A stretch of DNA of 32,233 bases from an uncultured Mycoplasmatota bacterium (GTDB taxonomy: Bacteria > Bacillota_I > Bacilli_A > RF39 > UBA660). The notes below the pieces were generated by a model. It was given only the letters and a program-made list of their open reading frames with translations. It was not told where the DNA came from and searched no databases. The stretch lies in the NCBI GenBank assembly GCA_946494015.1, contig CAMMBL010000007.1, forward strand, positions 1 through 32,233. The letters are read 5' to 3'. Shown here piece by piece: positions 28,089-32,233 of the stretch; the first letter of the stretch is position 1; every line of letters starts with the position of its first letter. Both the position numbers and the translations under genes were made by a program.

Positions 28089-28122
28089 AAAAAATGTAAC
28101 AATAAACTAGTTACATTTTTTT
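28088..28122. terminator. Bidirectional terminator between pilB-like and alkD-like genes
   Basis: AAAAAAATGTAAC-AATAAACTA-GTTACATTTTTTT. Confidence 0.85.
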
Positions 28123-28808
28123 AATAATAATTTTAATCTATCTTTTTCTTCTTTAGAAATACGTAATGATTCTCTTATTTTCATGATTGTTTTATTATAA
28201 ATAAATATATTAAGATTAGTATTTTCTAAAAAGTTTAAAAGTTTCTTTTTATTTAGAAAATAGCAATAACTTAATAACCAGGCTATTGCCATCATTACAT
28301 AATAACTATTATTTTTATTTTTTGACACAAGATCAAAAATAGTATCTAAATATTTTTCATCAATATAATAATTAAGTAAAAATACATATGCAGCTCTAAT
28401 TGTAAATTCATGATTAGAGTTAATATATTTTTTTAAATATGGTAAATAAGATGGAAGTTCTTCTTCTTTTAGTTTAAATCTATTTATAACCATATCACAA
28501 ATAGCCCAATTATCAACTTTACTAATAAATTTAGTAAAATATTTAATTCTAGTATTATTATCTTTTATTTTAGCAATAACAAAGCCTAAAATCATAACTT
28601 CTTCATAATATTTAAAATTAACTAATTTATAGTAGTTATCTATATCTTTATAATTAATTTTTTTAGCTAATTTATCTAAGTATTTAGTTCTAACTCCTAA
28701 TATTATATAATTAGTTTTTATAAGTTTTAATGAAAAATCACGATATTTATCTTCTTTATAACTTTTTAATTCTTCTATAAAGGTTTGATAAGTATTTTTA
28801 GTAATCAT
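28107..28808 (-). CDS. DNA alkylation repair protein (AlkD-like, HEAT repeats)
   Basis: FSLKLIKTNYIILGVRTKYLDKLAKKI ... FISKVDNWAICDMVINRFK ... FTIRAAYVFLLNYYI. Confidence 0.88.
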   Translation of the reverse strand: MITKNTYQTFIEELKSYKEDKYRDFSLKLIKTNYIILGVRTKYLDKLAKKINYKDIDNYYKLVNFKYYEEVMILGFVIAKIKDNNTRIKYFTKFISKVDNWAICDMVINRFKLKEEELPSYLPYLKKYINSNHEFTIRAAYVFLLNYYIDEKYLDTIFDLVSKNKNNSYYVMMAIAWLLSYCYFLNKKKLLNFLENTNLNIFIYNKTIMKIRESLRISKEEKDRLKLLLKKCN

Positions 28809-29125
28809 TTTCTTAGATTTTTCTCCATTGTAATAACTTTAACGTAGCTTATAACACTTGATATAATCATACCTATATTTAATATTAAGATTAAAATAGC
28901 AAATAAATTAAAGTCTGATAGTCCTCTTATTAGACTAGTAAGTTCATCTTCAGTCACAGCATTACGTGTTGAAAAATAGCTTAATGTTAGTATTAATGTT
29001 AACAAAAAATATAATAATGATATTATTCCTACTTTCCATTTTTTTAATCTAAAAAACTTATAAATACAAACAGCTTCTATCGCTAAAAAAAGAAAGATTA
29101 AAACTAAAAATATATAATTACCCAT
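28805..29125 (-). CDS. Small membrane protein
   Basis: 106 aa, about 3 TM, overlaps the alkD-like gene. Confidence 0.6.
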   Translation of the reverse strand: MGNYIFLVLIFLFLAIEAVCIYKFFRLKKWKVGIISLLYFLLTLILTLSYFSTRNAVTEDELTSLIRGLSDFNLFAILILILNIGMIISSVISYVKVITMEKNLRK

Positions 29126-29137
29126 TTTACTACCTCC

Positions 29138-30055
29138 TTAATATAATTCTTTTGGTAAAATTTCTTCTAAAGCTTCTGTTATTATTTCACTGGATTCTTT
29201 TAATTTTTCTTCTTCATCTTTAGTTAATTTAATATTAATTATATCTTCTATCCCATTTTTACCTATAACAGCTGGTGTTGATAAATATACATCATAATAA
29301 CTGTTGTAATTTGATATAGCATAAACTTTTTTTAAGTTCATAATTATGGCAAGAGTAAGTTCAACAAGACAGCTAGCTACTCCATCACTAGTATATCCTT
29401 TTGATTTTACAATAGTACTTCCCATTTTCTTAGTTTCTAAAGATAATTGTTCTTTTTCTTCTTCTGTTAGAAAACAACTAATATTTTGAAGTCCTATATT
29501 AGCATTGCTCCAAGCGACAAATTGACTATTACCATGTTCTCCTAAAACATAAACATTTATATCACTTGCTAATACTTCTATTTTTTTACTAATTAAAGAT
29601 TTTAATCTAGCTGTATCTAACATAGTACCTGTACCTATTACTTTGTTATATGAATGGTCAGTATAATGTGCTACTAATTCAGTTATAACATCTAAAGGAT
29701 TAGAAGCAACTAAATATATTCCTTTAAAATTAGTATCTCTTAGTTTACTTGTAATATCTACAATAATTTCATTAGTTTTATATAAATCATTTAATCTATC
29801 TTTATCACTTTGAGATATTCCAGCAGTTATAACTATAATATCAGCATTATTACAATCATCATATGTTCCAATTTTAATATTAATATTTTTATTTTTATAA
29901 ACAAGTGATTGTTCTAGATCTAATATTTCTCCTTTTAAGTGATCAGTATTAATATCAATTAAACTAATATTTAGATCTAAATTTGATTCTAAGCATAGTT
30001 TTTTCAAATAACTAAGTCCTACATTGCCACAACCTATAATTACTATATTATTCAT
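29138..30055 (-). CDS. ldh: L-lactate dehydrogenase
   Basis: IIGCGNVGLSYLKKL, ASNPLDVITELVAH, IGTGTMLDTARLK, VLGEHGNSQFVAWSNANIG. Confidence 0.93.
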   Translation of the reverse strand: MNNIVIIGCGNVGLSYLKKLCLESNLDLNISLIDINTDHLKGEILDLEQSLVYKNKNINIKIGTYDDCNNADIIVITAGISQSDKDRLNDLYKTNEIIVDITSKLRDTNFKGIYLVASNPLDVITELVAHYTDHSYNKVIGTGTMLDTARLKSLISKKIEVLASDINVYVLGEHGNSQFVAWSNANIGLQNISCFLTEEEKEQLSLETKKMGSTIVKSKGYTSDGVASCLVELTLAIIMNLKKVYAISNYNSYYDVYLSTPAVIGKNGIEDIINIKLTKDEEEKLKESSEIITEALEEILPKELY

Positions 30056-30203
30056 AAACTACTATCACCCTAGTTTTAGTTTATCATAAATTTAATATAA
30101 TATAAAGAATGAAAAATAAAAATTAAATCTTCTGTTCTTTATATTTTTATTATATCAAATTAATTATATTATTAATAATCTTTATCATTTAAGGTAAATT
30201 ATT

Positions 30204-30232
30204 AAAAAAATCATAATAAATTAATATCATGA
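30204..30232 (-). terminator. Intrinsic terminator downstream of the reconstituted surface-protein gene
   Basis: Minus strand TCATGATA-TTAATT-TATTATGA-TTTTTTT. Confidence 0.75.
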
Positions 30233-30246
30233 CTTTTTATTATTTA

Positions 30247-32072
30247 TTATCCTAAAGCAATAGTAAATGGGTTATTCTTTGTGCCATCTCCAGATGTTAT
30301 TATCACGTTAGATTTTAAATTCATGGATGGCTTAATACCGTTCTCAGAAGAATTAGGCTCATATAAAGCTATATCCCCCCATCCGCCTATACATTTATTA
30401 TAAGTAGTATCCTTTGGGGTTAAAATCCAATAATCTACATTTTTTCTTCTTTATCAAACTGTCCTGACATTAATTCTCCATAGCGAAGTAAGCCTATTTT
30501 AGCATTAGTTGTAGTCGAAGTTAAATTACTCATATTAATATCTTTATATTTAGCTAGTTTATATGATGCACCATTTCCTACTGTTCCAAGATACCATGTT
30601 GTACTATCCTCTATCATATCATTATAATTACTATCTACATAACTTGTTAAATAATCTTCATTTAAAAATCTTCCAATCTTAATACTAGTTGAAAACATTA
30701 AAGAACCATATTTTAATTGTAGAAAAGTAGTAGTTCCAGCTTTTAAAGGTTTATCACTAACTATTTTTGTTAAATTTTCTGTTTCATGGCTTACTATTCT
30801 ATATAAGTTGTTTACACCTGTCCCAAATCTTATATACTCACCACTATATCTAGTATTTAATTTTACGCTATTTAAATCAGTATCATTATCTCCACTTAAA
30901 CGATAGGGATCTTCTGCACTTCCATTACCACTTGCTATTTTTACATCTGATCTTAAATTTATAGCTGGACGAACACCTATTTTACCTACTGGGTCAAAGT
31001 AATTTATACTACCATCATCTAACAAATAAAAAACATTTGAAGTATTGTATGGTGTTAAAGTCCACCACCAAAGGCTATTATTTAAATAACCTGTTGAAGA
31101 ACTTGCTTCTTTGTAACTTGTTACATATTCATAATAATTTAATAATCCTACTGCATCCTCTACCATTGTTGTTTGAGCTGGCTTACTTGATGATGTTGTC
31201 TGTGTTGCATTCCATTTAGCATCCATTACAATAAATTTTTCAGGCTCTCTTAAATTTCCTAAAAAGCCATCTACTGTTGTATCATTTAGCCATGATTCCA
31301 TATTACTTCCTTTAAAAGCTGCACCATTAGAATAATTATAATTAATTGAACTTATATTCCACTGGGTCACTAATTTAATTGTCTTAGCACTATTGTTGAT
31401 ACTAACTGCTCTCCATAATTTACCGCTATACCATATATAATTATTGGGATCTGTTCCTGTTATAAAGGTATCTATTCCATCATCATATGTTCCCCCATTA
31501 TTTCCAACATTCTCTATTATGGTATCTGATGCTTTTATTACATATTCAGTAAATAAATGACCATCACTAGGTAGGCTTAAATCATTGTAATCAAGCCCTA
31601 TTTGTACTCCTAAATTAATATTTATACTACTACTGGTTGAATTAACTACTTTTATCTTATATAATTTCTTATCTCCATTACTTCCAGCTTTTGAGAAGAC
31701 TTCTCCTTTTTCTGTTGGAGGAATATCAGTACCTTCTTCTACAATGTATCCAGCATCTACTCCTGAAGGTAAGTCCCCTATATAATAAAAGTTTAATCTA
31801 GCATCTCTAGTATTTGTATTATTTAAATTAATTGTATAAGTAGCATTACTATTTCCTGGTACTGTTATTATATTTGTTTCATTATTATTTACTTTTAATT
31901 CATACTCTAATGTTCCGGTAATAATACTTATCGCTCTATTCTTTTCTTTATTTACTGTAAACATTGCATAGGAAAAATAACTGCCTAATAGTATTAAACA
32001 AAAGATAATTACTCCCATAATATAGATCTTTGATACATCAGTTTTCATTAACTTCTTTATTTTATACTTCAT
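30247..32072 (-). CDS. Surface/exported protein with two tandem similar C-terminal modules; reading frame interrupted at an A6 tract (545-aa ORF 30435-32072, restored length 608 aa)
   Basis: N-terminal TM; module 1 ends WWWTLTPYNTS...GVRPAINLRSDVKIASGNGSAEDPYRL; module 2 ends (other frame) NVDYWILTPKDTTYNK...GIKPSMNLKSNVIITSGDGTKNNPFTIALG*. Confidence 0.8.
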
Positions 32073-32109
32073 TTAACTTCTATCCTTTCTTTATTTTACT
32101 ACACTAAAA

Positions 32110-32135
32110 AGAACAGAATATATCTATCCTGCTCT
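32110..32135 (-). terminator. Leader hairpin followed by U-run (attenuator-like), right copy
   Basis: Same AGAGCAGGATA-GATA-TATTCTGTTCT-TTTT as left copy. Confidence 0.55.
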
Positions 32136-32162
32136 TATTTCATAGTAAAAGAAAGGTACTAG

Positions 32163-32193
32163 ATTATATCTAAATGACCCCCCCCCCAGGTAA
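32163..32193 (-). promoter_or_regulatory. Candidate promoter with G10 tract in spacer, right copy
   Basis: Minus strand TTACCT-(G10 + 9 nt)-TATAAT, 19-nt spacer. Confidence 0.45.
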
Positions 32194-32233
32194 CTATTTG
32201 TAAACGGGTGCTAGTATAATTTTGGTACACCTT

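Larger units (their letters stand above)
32000..32208 (-). repeat. Right copy of ~210-bp direct repeat
   Basis: Matches 1-212. Confidence 0.9.

Noticed and set aside
31037-31219. ORF 31037-31219 (+)
   Set aside because: Antisense to the surface-protein gene, no RBS or homology.
30435-32072. Diversity-generating retroelement target (lectin-like variable protein)
   Set aside because: No reverse transcriptase ORF, no template repeat and no adenine-specific variable/template pair visible in the window.
1-32233. CRISPR arrays, tRNA/rRNA genes, transposases, integrases
   Set aside because: None detected by reading; no regularly spaced repeats, no clover-leaf or IS-like sequences.

Overview
AT-rich, Firmicutes/Bacilli-like chromosomal segment, densely coding on both strands. 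Recognisable content: serS behind a T-box leader; sporulation/germination genes (spoVS, a gerA-C-B operon, ylbJ next to the YlbL-type PDZ/Lon protease); a GntR-ABC transporter operon; rlmCD-type methyltransferase; Nudix and GNAT enzymes; Ogt; a MYG1-family protein; a GT2 glycosyltransferase; a NAGPA-type phosphodiester glycosidase; an LCP-PASTA protein; a PilB/GspE ATPase divergent from two prepilin-like genes; AlkD; and L-lactate dehydrogenase. Both window ends carry the same ~210-bp direct repeat, which holds the 5' leader and N-terminus of a paralogous surface-protein family. Each leader has a 10-nt poly-G tract just upstream of a -10-like box, then a hairpin followed by a U-run, then the RBS and start codon. 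The complete right-hand copy is also frameshifted at an A6 tract. Adding one A restores a 608-aa two-domain protein whose stop codon lies directly before an intrinsic terminator. Together this looks like a candidate phase-variable surface-protein system with two possible switches (promoter spacer and coding homopolymer), and it is the most interesting signal here. All calls are from reading the sequence and the supplied ORF track; no database search or folding software was run.
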